From NCBI GenBank assembly GCA_948999435.1, contig CARJCM010000013.1, forward strand, positions 1 to 26,316: DNA of 26,316 nt. The letters are read 5' to 3'. The stretch comes from an uncultured Bacilli bacterium (GTDB lineage Bacteria > Bacillota_I > Bacilli_A > RF39 > UBA660). A program made the position numbers and the translations under genes. The notes beneath the pieces were generated by a model. It did no database searches and was not told the DNA's origin. It saw only the letters and a program-made list of their open reading frames with translations. Below are positions 15,560 to 22,898 of this stretch, one piece after another. Position 1 is the first letter of the stretch. The number at the start of each line of letters is the position of its first letter.

Positions 15560-16936
15560 TTAGCTTTCACTAACATTCCAATATATCTTTAGTGTTTTCC
15601 CATCTACAACTATTTTATCTAGCAATTGTTCTACGACATTTCTCTTTTCTTTAAATTCCATGCCCGTCCAAACACTTTCTAGATTTTTAATTTTATCATA
15701 AGTTTTTGTTGTTCTTTCTTTTTCTTTTATATTTTCTAGCTCTTTTTTTATATCAGACTTTTCACTTGTTAATTTAGCAAGTTCCTTTTTTATTTCTTCA
15801 TTTGCTATATTATCTGAAAGTAACTGAATCAAGTTTTCAATTTTTTTCTGTGTCTTATCAAGTCTTACATTAAGTTCATCAACAAGATTTGTTTTGGATA
15901 AATCAAAAGTACTCCTAAATAACTCTTCATTTAAAGACATAGCAAATAATTGTTCTAAGAAGTTATCCTCAATTTCAAAACTATCAAGTCTTATATTATC
16001 ACAATTAGGATCTTTGATTAGTTTAGGTTTACTCTTTTGTTGGGAATAGCAATAACAAATAATTCTTTGTCCCCATTTTTGATAACGATACTTTGCTCCA
16101 CAATTACCACAATATATTTTACCTGATAACAAGTAATGACTTGCATGTTGATTCTTGCTTCTTTGTTTTTCTATTTCCTGTAATTGCTTATATTCTTCTT
16201 CACTAATTATGGCTTCATGCTTGCCATCATAAAGTTCACCTTTAAATGGAATCTTCCCTAAATTAGTTTTAGAACTTAATATTCCTTGAATCCATGATTC
16301 ATCATATCCTGTTACTTTAGAAAGTTCATTATAACTATATCCTTGAAGTCTTAATGTTTTCATTAAATCAAAGATGACTTTTCTTTCACCATTAACAATA
16401 AGCATACCTGCTTCTTTGTCGTAATCATAAGCGAAAGGAGTTTTACCGCCACCACGCCAATAACCATTTTCAGCTCGCTTTTTAAGACCTATTCTAGTAC
16501 GCTCTAAAATAGTTTCTCTTTCTAATTGAGCAAATACTGATAATATTCCAATCATTGCCTTACCAAATGGAGTAGTCGTATCAAAGCTTTCTCTAACAGA
16601 AATAAAACCAACTTCATTATTATTAAATATTTCTTCAATTAAATATAAAGTGTCTTTTTGACTACGAGATAGTCTATCTAGTTTGAAAACTAAAACCGTA
16701 TCAATTTTTCCATCTTCACAGTCTTTTATTAACTTCCTAATTGCAGGTCTTTCTAAGTTCTTACCACTAAATCCTGGATCAGCATATAATTCATAATCGG
16801 ACCATCCTTGACTTTTTAAGTAACCTTCTAATGATTCTATTTGAGCTTCTATTGAATATCCATCAACTTGAGCATCTGTTGATACACGAACATAAAGAGC
16901 TTTAATTTTTTTTACTTCTGCTTTTATAGTATTAAT
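15560..16936 (-). CDS. Large serine recombinase, with an ATT start codon
   Basis: This 458-aa site-specific recombinase would integrate and excise the element. The catalytic domain runs from residue 13 (ALYVRVSTDAQ, catalytic S19) through PGFSGKNLERPAI, FKLDRLSRS and FGKAMIGILSVFAQLERE. A recombinase domain (about 150-240), a zinc ribbon (YCGNCGAKY with CYCYSQ and a later NC) and a long coiled coil (about 335-430) follow. The frame is open up to a TAA at 17005-17003 but has no ATG, GTG or TTG before the catalytic serine. AGGAGG (16949-16944) lies 7 nt before ATT (16936-16934), which is taken as the start. The first ATG, at 16555, would delete the whole catalytic region. It lies next to the truncated permease, at the end of the element. 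Confidence 0.9.
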   Translation of the reverse strand: MNTIKAEVKKIKALYVRVSTDAQVDGYSIEAQIESLEGYLKSQGWSDYELYADPGFSGKNLERPAIRKLIKDCEDGKIDTVLVFKLDRLSRSQKDTLYLIEEIFNNNEVGFISVRESFDTTTPFGKAMIGILSVFAQLERETILERTRIGLKKRAENGYWRGGGKTPFAYDYDKEAGMLIVNGERKVIFDLMKTLRLQGYSYNELSKVTGYDESWIQGILSSKTNLGKIPFKGELYDGKHEAIISEEEYKQLQEIEKQRSKNQHASHYLLSGKIYCGNCGAKYRYQKWGQRIICYCYSQQKSKPKLIKDPNCDNIRLDSFEIEDNFLEQLFAMSLNEELFRSTFDLSKTNLVDELNVRLDKTQKKIENLIQLLSDNIANEEIKKELAKLTSEKSDIKKELENIKEKERTTKTYDKIKNLESVWTGMEFKEKRNVVEQLLDKIVVDGKTLKIYWNVSES

Positions 16937-16950
16937 ATTTTTTCCTCCTT

Positions 16951-17019
16951 CTTTTATAAAAGCATTTTTTGTAAAAAAACTTGCAACTACATAATACCAT
17001 TTTTATACAAAAAATGAAA
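16951..17019 (-). promoter_or_regulatory. Recombinase promoter flanked by an 11-bp inverted repeat
   Basis: Minus strand: a possible -35 TTTCAT (17014-17019), 17-bp spacer and -10 TATTAT (16991-16996). Perfect inverted arms CATTTTTTGTA and TACAAAAAATG lie at 17006-17016 and 16963-16973, 43 bp apart centre to centre. One arm overlaps the -35 and spacer; the other lies after the likely transcription start. A perfect 12-bp palindrome CTTTTATAAAAG (16951-16962) fills the space between the second arm and the AGGAGG site. Operator function is inferred. Confidence 0.5.
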
Positions 17020-17031
17020 TACTATAGATTA

Positions 17032-17148
17032 TTACACTTCTTTTAAATACTTCTTTAACAATGTATATATTAATGCCTGATTTAAAATTATTTTTTTAGG
17101 TTCAATTTTATTTTCATTCTTATCATAATTCTCAATAGTTAAATGCAT
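17032..17148 (-). CDS. Small ORF of 38 aa between the recombinase and the 179-aa gene
   Basis: The frame starts at ATG 17148 with AAGGGAG about 8-9 nt upstream and reads MHLTIENYDKNENKIEPKKI, then an amphipathic helix ending YTLLKKYLKEV, with TAA at 17034. The start context and position between two element genes on the same strand favour a real gene. Small helical proteins next to large serine recombinases sometimes act as directionality factors or regulators, but there is no recognisable domain here, so the function is unknown. Confidence 0.55.
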   Translation of the reverse strand: MHLTIENYDKNENKIEPKKIILNQALIYTLLKKYLKEV

Positions 17149-17210
17149 ATAAACAGCTCCCTTTCTTAATTATATTTTTAAGACACAAGACTCATTACAT
17201 TAAAAAAAGA

Positions 17211-17750
17211 CTATTTAGAAATTCTACTTTCTAACGAGCCTTTATAGTTCTCTAAATACTCAATATATTTCGTTCTAAAATACTTTTCATTTAACCATTT
17301 AACACCAATAGCAGAAACATAGACTTTTCCATACTTAATATATTTAATTGGATAAGAAAAATGTTTCTGCTTTCTATTTGTTGCTACTCCTATAGCATTT
17401 TTTGTTTTATTAAAATGAGTTCTTAAATATTTTAGAGGTAAATCACAATATTCTATTTGTTCATGTGGAATTTTCAAATAATCTTCTAGCACTTCAATAT
17501 ACCTTTCAAGAAACTTAATTTTCAAATCTTTAGGGTTTCCCTTTTTAAGTTCAACTTCTCTAAACCAAATCAAACACTCTGTTGATACTGAAGTAATAAT
17601 AGAACCATCTACTGTTGACTTTCGATAACGGAAGGCATTATACCATTTAGAGTTCCTCTCTAATTTTCTTATAATCTTAAAATGTTCTTGATAAGAAAAT
17701 GATAGTTCCTTACAAAGGATATTATAAGGATCTACATAAATTTTTCCTAT
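17211..17750 (-). CDS. Unknown element protein of 179 aa, with an ATA start codon
   Basis: Not recognised. The frame is bounded upstream by TAA at 17771-17769 and contains no ATG, GTG or TTG until a TTG at 17573, which has no ribosome binding site and would give only 120 aa. AGGAGG (17763-17758) is 7 nt before ATA at 17750-17748, so ATA is taken as the start. The protein begins I/M-GKIYVDPYNILCKELSF, is basic (SKWYNAFRYRKS; TNRKQKHFSYPIKYIKY) and ends YLENYKGSLESRISK. A nucleic-acid-binding role (replication, mobilisation or regulation) is conceivable from charge and location only. A structured region lies 46 nt upstream of the ribosome binding site. Confidence 0.65.
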   Translation of the reverse strand: MGKIYVDPYNILCKELSFSYQEHFKIIRKLERNSKWYNAFRYRKSTVDGSIITSVSTECLIWFREVELKKGNPKDLKIKFLERYIEVLEDYLKIPHEQIEYCDLPLKYLRTHFNKTKNAIGVATNRKQKHFSYPIKYIKYGKVYVSAIGVKWLNEKYFRTKYIEYLENYKGSLESRISK

Positions 17751-17808
17751 AAAATTTCCTCCTTTTCTTTAAAATTTTGGGTTACTGAAATTGGCTATTT
17801 TTATTATT

Positions 17809-17890
17809 TAAACTATCAAGCATGGTGTCTACACACCCAATACTCGTTAGGGCATATCCCTAAGACCCTTAATTAGTCTCCGACAGTTTA
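17809..17890 (-). ncRNA. Candidate three-stem structured RNA or oriT-like element
   Basis: Read on the minus strand, TAAACTGTC (17890-17882) pairs with GATAGTTTA (17817-17809), nine pairs with one G-U. This closing stem encloses AGAC...GTCT, a TTAGGG/CCCTAA hairpin (17863-17858 and 17852-17847) and a GGTGT/ACACC hairpin with GTAG loop (17837-17833 and 17828-17824). On the + strand the G-U pair becomes an A-C mismatch, so the minus-strand RNA fits better. It ends 46 nt before the AGGAGG of the 179-aa gene. Stacked small hairpins are also common in oriT regions, so an origin is the main alternative. Confidence 0.45.
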
Positions 17891-18008
17891 GAGATTTTTC
17901 AAAATCCAAAAATATTATTACTAATTTTAATAAAAATCCTTGCTTATAACTTCATGTCTTATTTATAAAATTCACGCTCCTTTCTTTTAAAAATATAAAA
18001 AAGGACAT

Positions 18009-18034
18009 GAAAAAAGAGAGACAATATATCTCCC
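18009..18034 (-). terminator. Terminator- or attenuator-like hairpin
   Basis: Minus strand: GGGAGA/TCTCTC stem with one G-U pair (18034-18029 and 18021-18016), 7-nt loop, then TTTTTTC. An outer GGAC/GTCC pair (18042-18039 and 18006-18003) followed by another T6 run could form an alternative longer hairpin. Lying between a possible promoter and the 179-aa gene, it may act as an attenuator. Confidence 0.5.
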
Positions 18035-18061
18035 TAAAGTCCAATTTTATATTTTTAATCT

Positions 18062-18108
18062 ACCTATATCAGTTCATATGAACTAGATATTAAAACAATT
18101 ATATAGGT
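18062..18108. repeat. Nested inverted repeats around a 14-bp palindrome
   Basis: A perfect palindrome AGTTCATATGAACT (18071-18084) has ATATC and GATAT flanks. The whole is bracketed by perfect 8-bp arms ACCTATAT (18062-18069) and ATATAGGT (18101-18108). The right arm overlaps a minus-strand TATAAT (18098-18103). It could be an operator or a protein site in an origin. Confidence 0.6.
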
Positions 18109-18165
18109 CAACATAGAGGACTTAAGTAAAAATACATTTCCAAAAACACTCATTTTTACCAAAGA

Positions 18166-18191
18166 AAAAACCTACAAAATTGTAAGTTTTT
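18166..18191 (-). terminator. Probable terminator after the Gabija genes
   Basis: Minus strand: AAAAACTTACAA pairs with TTGTAGGTTTTT around a 2-nt centre (one mismatch), running into TTTTTTC. It lies about 125 bp after the gajB stop. The A/T-rich arms make it potentially bidirectional. Confidence 0.6.
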
Positions 18192-18317
18192 ATATCATCT
18201 TCTAATTATCCTATATTACCATAATAACACATTTTAAGCGGAAGGTAAACGGAAAATTAAAAATTTGTGGCACCCGTTTTTCCCTTTATTTATAAGGCTT
18301 TGAAAAATAATTTTTTA

Positions 18318-19430
18318 TTAACTTTCACAAGCTAATTCAAAATCTGAGCGTTTTATTATATAAATATTTCCCTTGCTTCTTGTTAATGCAACATATAATT
18401 TATTAATAGAAATTATGCTATTAGGAAGACAAAATTTTTCATTATCTAATTCAGAATATGTATCAGTAAGAATAATACATATTTCATTATAAGTATCGCC
18501 TTTAGAATAACTCCATGATCTTGAATTAAAATCATATATCTCCGGTTTTTCCCAAACTAGTTTTACAATATCATTATTATGTAAAATTTGATTAATTTTA
18601 TCTTTAGTATTTAACCAATTAATATCTCCTTTATTATCCTCAGTACTTTCAATGTTTATCCCCAATTTTTCACTTACAAATTGGCAAACATTTTTTGAAC
18701 ACCTTCTACTTTTTAATAATGTTGTTTCATCTACTTCAAGTCCTAATGACATTAAATAGGACACATAATCAGAATAACTTATATAATCTTTTTTTATTTG
18801 AAATGGAAGACCATGATTATTAAGAGCACTAACAGAATGTTGGTAGTAATCACCCACTAATAGTATATTATTGACTCTTTTTATAATTTCAACTAATAAA
18901 TCCCAATTATTCTCTCTAAAATCTTGCATTTCATCAATATAAATATTATCAAAGAATTTATTAATATTACTGCAACCAATATCAATTAAAGATATTTTTT
19001 TGTTTTTTGTTTTAATAATTATTTTTGAAAGATAATTACAATAATATTTTCTTTCTAGTAGGAAATGATTAAGAGTACTTACTTTATCATATTTTGGATT
19101 AGGTCTACGCACCCCATTTTTCAATTTTATACTTGGTTCTGGTGGAGAAAAAATTGAAATTCCATCACTAATAAAGTTATTAACTCCATAATATTCTCCA
19201 ATTAAAGAATCAAAAGGTCGTATCATATATTTATATATAAAACTATGAAAAGTCATTACTAAAGTATTTTCAGGAATGCACCCAAATCTTTTAACTAATT
19301 CGTTTAGTATATTTTTTATATTTTCATTTGTATAAGCTATAATAACGTTTCTTCTATTTTCATCAATTTTTTGACAAATATGATATGTTTTTCCTGATCC
19401 TGCTACTGCTAAAATTGCTCGCTTATCCAT
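18318..19430 (-). CDS. gajB: Gabija-type UvrD-like helicase, short form
   Basis: This 370-aa superfamily 1 helicase/ATPase shows Walker A AVAGSGKT (8-15), motif Ia MTFHSFIYKY (59-68), motif II YIDEMQDF (164-171), motif III LLVGDYYQHS (190-199) and motif VI YVALTRSKGNIYI (about 346-358). In Gabija, GajB senses or consumes nucleotides and activates the GajA nuclease. It is shorter than typical GajB proteins (near 500 aa), with little space for the 1B/2B domains. Its ATG overlaps the end of gajA by 22 bp, with AAAGGA about 8 nt upstream. The Gabija call rests mainly on the pairing; a lone UvrD-like protein of this size would be ambiguous. Confidence 0.8.
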   Translation of the reverse strand: MDKRAILAVAGSGKTYHICQKIDENRRNVIIAYTNENIKNILNELVKRFGCIPENTLVMTFHSFIYKYMIRPFDSLIGEYYGVNNFISDGISIFSPPEPSIKLKNGVRRPNPKYDKVSTLNHFLLERKYYCNYLSKIIIKTKNKKISLIDIGCSNINKFFDNIYIDEMQDFRENNWDLLVEIIKRVNNILLVGDYYQHSVSALNNHGLPFQIKKDYISYSDYVSYLMSLGLEVDETTLLKSRRCSKNVCQFVSEKLGINIESTEDNKGDINWLNTKDKINQILHNNDIVKLVWEKPEIYDFNSRSWSYSKGDTYNEICIILTDTYSELDNEKFCLPNSIISINKLYVALTRSKGNIYIIKRSDFELACES

Positions 19431-20989
19431 TCTAAACTTTCCTTTATATATTCTGGTATTTTAAAATCAAAATCAGTTTTATACATTTGATATGCAGTAT
19501 CTACTTTGTTATTTAGCATTTTTCCTAACACCTTACCATAATCTATGCCGTGAAATAGGTAATCTGCATTTTCTTTAACCTCAATTAAATCTTCTAATTT
19601 ACTTTTATTTAAATTGTAAAAACAAGTTTCCCATGTCCAATTTTCTAATGAATCATCCATATAAATTTTAATATTACTTGAAGTATCATTAAAAGTATTT
19701 TTCTCATCTAAATTAGATTGTTTTTTATCATTATCTGTTATTATTACTACTTTTTTATTAGTTTTACTTGCAATATCTAAATATCTTTTATACTTAACAC
19801 CACCACAATCAATAATTGTAATTTTATAATCCTCAATAGATTTTTTATATAATTTTTCAAAAATTTTGGGAATGAGCATATATTCTGTTGGGCCTTCTAC
19901 CAATATTACTTTATTTGATAAAATATATTGAAGCATATTATTATCTGAAGTTTTTAGAAAAAAATCAGAGTCATCTTTTGAAATACCTTTGAGAGATTCT
20001 GCTTCTGTATCTTTTATCCACAAGATGTTTTTTAGGTTTAAACTATTAGCAATCATACTTTCATGAGTTGTTATTATTAATTGTTTGCCTTCTTGTTTTT
20101 TTATTTCATTTATCATTTGTTTTAAATTTGAAAAACTTAAATGATTTTCAGGTTCTTCTATTGCTAGGATATCTATCTTTCCTATATTCTTATCTAACGC
20201 TATCTGCGTTTTTATAATATTTTCTCTACCTTTTCCTTTATTTTCTATTGGAATATTATCATCTAAAATTGTAATGATATTTTCAAAAATCATTCTTTTT
20301 TCATTTACTCCAAATTTTTGATGTTCATTAACATCATTTATAGGCAAATCTGAAAATACTTTATTGATTTTATTTCTAAATTCACTTTTAATCTCAGATT
20401 GTAATTCTTTATTGTGATTGCTAACAAATAACGATTTATTGTAGTAATTATATGAGTTGTTTGAATCTATATTGTCATTATCGATTAAAAGAAAATTCAA
20501 AGGTTTCTTTAAAGTGTTATATGGATCTCCTTGAAATGTATTCCAAGTCATTTGATAATATTCATAAGGTATTTGTCCCAATTCAATTAGTGGCATTAAT
20601 TCTACAATTATATCATCAGGTATTTTACATTGAAATCTTATTCCAAAAAGAGATTTATTCTTTTCAAACCCATGCGTCATTCCCCAATATAAACCATTAT
20701 TAGGGACATCATCTAATTGTAATTCTAAATCAATTTGAATAAACGGTAAATTTTCAATTTTTGAATCTACTTTAAATTTTGAAACTATATCTTCATTTAA
20801 TAATTCCTTAACAATATATTTATCGTAATTTTTATATTTTTGTGTAAGAACAAGATTAATTGCATCTAATATAGTGCTTTTTCCACTTTCATTATCTCCA
20901 ATTAAAATGTTGGTATCTTTATTAAACTCTATATCAAATGTTACAAATTTTTTAAATCCATGTATCTTCATTCTTTTTAAGTACTTCAT
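19409..20989 (-). CDS. gajA: Gabija-type OLD/TOPRIM nuclease
   Basis: This 526-aa protein has an N-terminal ABC-type ATPase and a C-terminal TOPRIM nuclease domain. Seen: Walker A GDNESGKST (31-39), LAIEEPENHLS (Walker B/D-loop), IITTHESMIA (H-loop), then LVEGPTEYMLI with E365 and IITDNDKK with D419/D421, the TOPRIM acidic residues. OLD proteins of class 2 paired with a UvrD-like helicase form the Gabija antiphage system, in which GajA nicks DNA when nucleotides fall during infection. A GGAGG site lies 6 nt before the ATG at 20989. The gap to the SDR gene upstream is 63 bp with no clear terminator, so it may share a transcript with that cluster. Confidence 0.87.
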   Translation of the reverse strand: MKYLKRMKIHGFKKFVTFDIEFNKDTNILIGDNESGKSTILDAINLVLTQKYKNYDKYIVKELLNEDIVSKFKVDSKIENLPFIQIDLELQLDDVPNNGLYWGMTHGFEKNKSLFGIRFQCKIPDDIIVELMPLIELGQIPYEYYQMTWNTFQGDPYNTLKKPLNFLLIDNDNIDSNNSYNYYNKSLFVSNHNKELQSEIKSEFRNKINKVFSDLPINDVNEHQKFGVNEKRMIFENIITILDDNIPIENKGKGRENIIKTQIALDKNIGKIDILAIEEPENHLSFSNLKQMINEIKKQEGKQLIITTHESMIANSLNLKNILWIKDTEAESLKGISKDDSDFFLKTSDNNMLQYILSNKVILVEGPTEYMLIPKIFEKLYKKSIEDYKITIIDCGGVKYKRYLDIASKTNKKVVIITDNDKKQSNLDEKNTFNDTSSNIKIYMDDSLENWTWETCFYNLNKSKLEDLIEVKENADYLFHGIDYGKVLGKMLNNKVDTAYQMYKTDFDFKIPEYIKESLEWISEQF

Positions 20990-21052
20990 CTAAAACCTCC
21001 AAATAAATCCCTCAATCAATAATAATTGCAATATAAATAATCTGATAAATTT

Positions 21053-21721
21053 TTAATTTCTTTCAATAATTATATCTGCTATATTAAGATTTAAATTAGT
21101 AAATATATTATCACAAATGATTTTAGCAACTTCATTAGGATTCATAAAAGTACTTTGTTTTTCTTCTGTAACATAATCTCTGCTATTTTTATAAAATTCT
21201 GTATTAATTCCTCCAGGATATACTCCAATTACTTTTACTGATGTTCCTTTATATGCAACTTTTAAGCTTTCTGTATATCCTTTTTCTCCCCATTTTGTTG
21301 CACAATATACAGATTCTTGCTTATTTCCTCTTAAAGCAGCAGAAGACATTATATTTACTATTTTTAAATTTTGTTCGTTCTTAATCTTTAAAGTATTTGC
21401 AGAACATAATATCATTCCTTGTAATCCTTTAAAACATTTATCTATGTCTTCTTTTACATATTCAGTTGTCAATTTAAAAGAAGGTTCTCCTGCATTATTT
21501 ATTAAATATTTAATATTACCTAATTCAGATATTTCTTTAATAGAATTTTTAACAAATTGCTCATCAGAAATATCTCCTATGAATTCTTTATAATTAATAT
21601 TATCAATAATGGATTTTTCTTTATCTAAATTACATACCATTAAATCTTTGCTTAATGAATATTCTACGATAGCTCTTCCTAATCCATTAGATCCGCCTGT
21701 TACAATAAGAATATCTTTCAT
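21053..21721 (-). CDS. Short-chain dehydrogenase/reductase (SDR)
   Basis: This 222-aa protein is a classical SDR: cofactor motif TGGSNGLG (8-15), LINNAGEPSF (NNAG), and the catalytic Ser-Tyr-Lys set in MSSAALRGNKQESVYCATKW (YxxxK). PGGINTEF after the active site is also typical. Cofactor preference and substrate cannot be told. AAGGAG lies upstream of the ATG. The gene follows the HD-domain gene by 5 bp and closes the five-gene run before the Gabija pair. Such enzymes commonly oxidise or reduce sugar or nucleotide-sugar hydroxyls, which would fit the Gfo/Idh/MocA gene nearby, but this is inference. Confidence 0.88.
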   Translation of the reverse strand: MKDILIVTGGSNGLGRAIVEYSLSKDLMVCNLDKEKSIIDNINYKEFIGDISDEQFVKNSIKEISELGNIKYLINNAGEPSFKLTTEYVKEDIDKCFKGLQGMILCSANTLKIKNEQNLKIVNIMSSAALRGNKQESVYCATKWGEKGYTESLKVAYKGTSVKVIGVYPGGINTEFYKNSRDYVTEEKQSTFMNPNEVAKIICDNIFTNLNLNIADIIIERN

Positions 21722-21726
21722 ATTAT

Positions 21727-22308
21727 TTATTCTCCTTTTCTAGCTTCATTAATTGCTTTTTGAAAAAATTCATAATAAGATTCTAATTCATCTTTTACTA
21801 AAGGTAGACTAATGGTATTATGTTTTTCATTTAATTTAAATTCTAATTGATCTAGTTCCTTATTAAAATCGTGAAATATACGACCTAACATAGAGGAGTA
21901 AAATAATACTCCTTTTGGATGAACAAATTTGTAACAATCAGCATTTGCACACACTTCAGATTCAATACTAAAATACTTTTCTACACCATGATGTTCTTCT
22001 ACACATTTGATAATATTTTCTTTATCATGTTCACTTAAAAAATCAATATCTTTAAGCAATTCTTTAGTTACATCAGATGACATTGAAATATGTTCTTTTG
22101 GTTTTCCGAAATGTGAAGCTTCAGGAAGTTTTGAATCCATCATTGACAATGCTATTTTTACTGTATTCTCATCTGCACCATATTCTTTTGCCAATCTAAT
22201 ACCCGCTTTTAAGCATATATCATGTAGAATTTCCATATCAGGATTATACTTTTGTATTTCCTCTCTATTAAATTTATCAGTTTTTGCTATTAATTCCTCT
22301 ATACTCAT
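21727..22308 (-). CDS. HD-superfamily-like protein with a degenerate HD pair
   Basis: This 193-aa helical protein looks like an HD-domain phosphohydrolase: MEILHDICLKAGIRLAKEYG gives the first histidine (H29), CVEEHHGVEKYF the distal pair (H106, H107), and CANADCYKF the last metal aspartate (D124). The diagnostic HD dyad, expected in IALSMMDSKL at 57-58, has Met in place of His. It may therefore be catalytically changed or use other histidines (H66, H73). Families of this fold hydrolyse nucleotides or cyclic nucleotides. The start overlaps the stop of the P-loop gene (ATGA) with AAGGAGG 6 nt upstream, so the two are coupled. The HD call is moderate. Confidence 0.65.
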   Translation of the reverse strand: MSIEELIAKTDKFNREEIQKYNPDMEILHDICLKAGIRLAKEYGADENTVKIALSMMDSKLPEASHFGKPKEHISMSSDVTKELLKDIDFLSEHDKENIIKCVEEHHGVEKYFSIESEVCANADCYKFVHPKGVLFYSSMLGRIFHDFNKELDQLEFKLNEKHNTISLPLVKDELESYYEFFQKAINEARKGE

Positions 22309-22877
22309 ATTCTTTCCTCCTTAATTTTATTTTTTAATATGGGTGTTTTTAAATTTAAATTAATTCCATATTCTTGTAGAGCCTCCGACAAAAATTGTCC
22401 TGGTTTCATTACTATTCTTTCATAATTAGTTGCATTTTCAAATAATTCAATTAAACTAGGAAACTCTTTTTCTCTTCTACCTATAAACTCATCACTATTA
22501 CCTCTTTGCTTAAATCTTTCAACATATTCATCAAAATTATCAGATGTAGGACAAACTAATATTATTCTTGTATTATTAATTCTTGATTTAAAACTTGAAT
22601 TATCATAAGCTTTAAAAACATGATCTATGAATGGTGAAACAACTATTTTTCCTTCATCCAAAAGTTTTATTGCATCATTAAGAAAATTTGTAGGATAATT
22701 AGGATTCTCTGTTCTTAAATTTACAGATCCTTTTCTTTGTTCAAGAGGCAGATGTCTTATTGATTCATCATAAATATATTTATAATCTTGAAAATCAAAA
22801 TCAACTACATTTTCATATCTGCTTTCAAGTTCAGTTTTTCCAGTACCCATATAAGCTAATATTAATAATTTTTCCAT
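22305..22877 (-). CDS. P-loop kinase-like protein
   Basis: This 190-aa protein starts with a P-loop, LILAYMGTGKTELE (Walker A 8-15, with Ala at the first Gly position), followed by NVVDFDFQDYKYI. Later it has IVVSPFIDHVF, RIILVCPTSDNFDEYVERF and QRGNSDEFIGRREKEF, where an arginine-rich lid would be expected. Size and layout fit a nucleoside/nucleotide kinase fold, somewhat like phage dNMP kinases, but I cannot name the substrate. AGAGGAG precedes the ATG. It lies 21 bp after the Gfo/Idh/MocA gene and overlaps the HD gene, so a kinase and a putative phosphohydrolase are made together. Confidence 0.7.
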   Translation of the reverse strand: MEKLLILAYMGTGKTELESRYENVVDFDFQDYKYIYDESIRHLPLEQRKGSVNLRTENPNYPTNFLNDAIKLLDEGKIVVSPFIDHVFKAYDNSSFKSRINNTRIILVCPTSDNFDEYVERFKQRGNSDEFIGRREKEFPSLIELFENATNYERIVMKPGQFLSEALQEYGINLNLKTPILKNKIKEERI

Positions 22878-22898
22878 GTAATTTTCTCCTCTCGGTTT

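Larger units (their letters stand above)
17751..18317. other. 567-bp non-coding region of the element
   Basis: No ORF of useful length occurs on either strand. It contains, right to left on the minus strand: the gajB terminator hairpin (18166-18191); a possible -10 TATAAT (18098-18103) overlapping nested palindromes (18062-18108); a terminator-like hairpin (18009-18034); an orphan AAAGGAG (about 17977-17983) with no ORF behind it; and a three-stem structured element (17809-17890) before the 179-aa gene. At 18250-18280, AAACGG and CCGTTT arms enclose GTGGCAC. The layout resembles an origin (oriT or replication) or a regulated leader. Confidence 0.6.

Noticed and set aside
16553..16936. Frameshifted or N-terminally truncated recombinase starting at ATG 16555
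   Set aside because: The frame stays open through the full catalytic domain to an AGGAGG-ATT start; no shift or stop is present, so the gene is intact with an unusual start.
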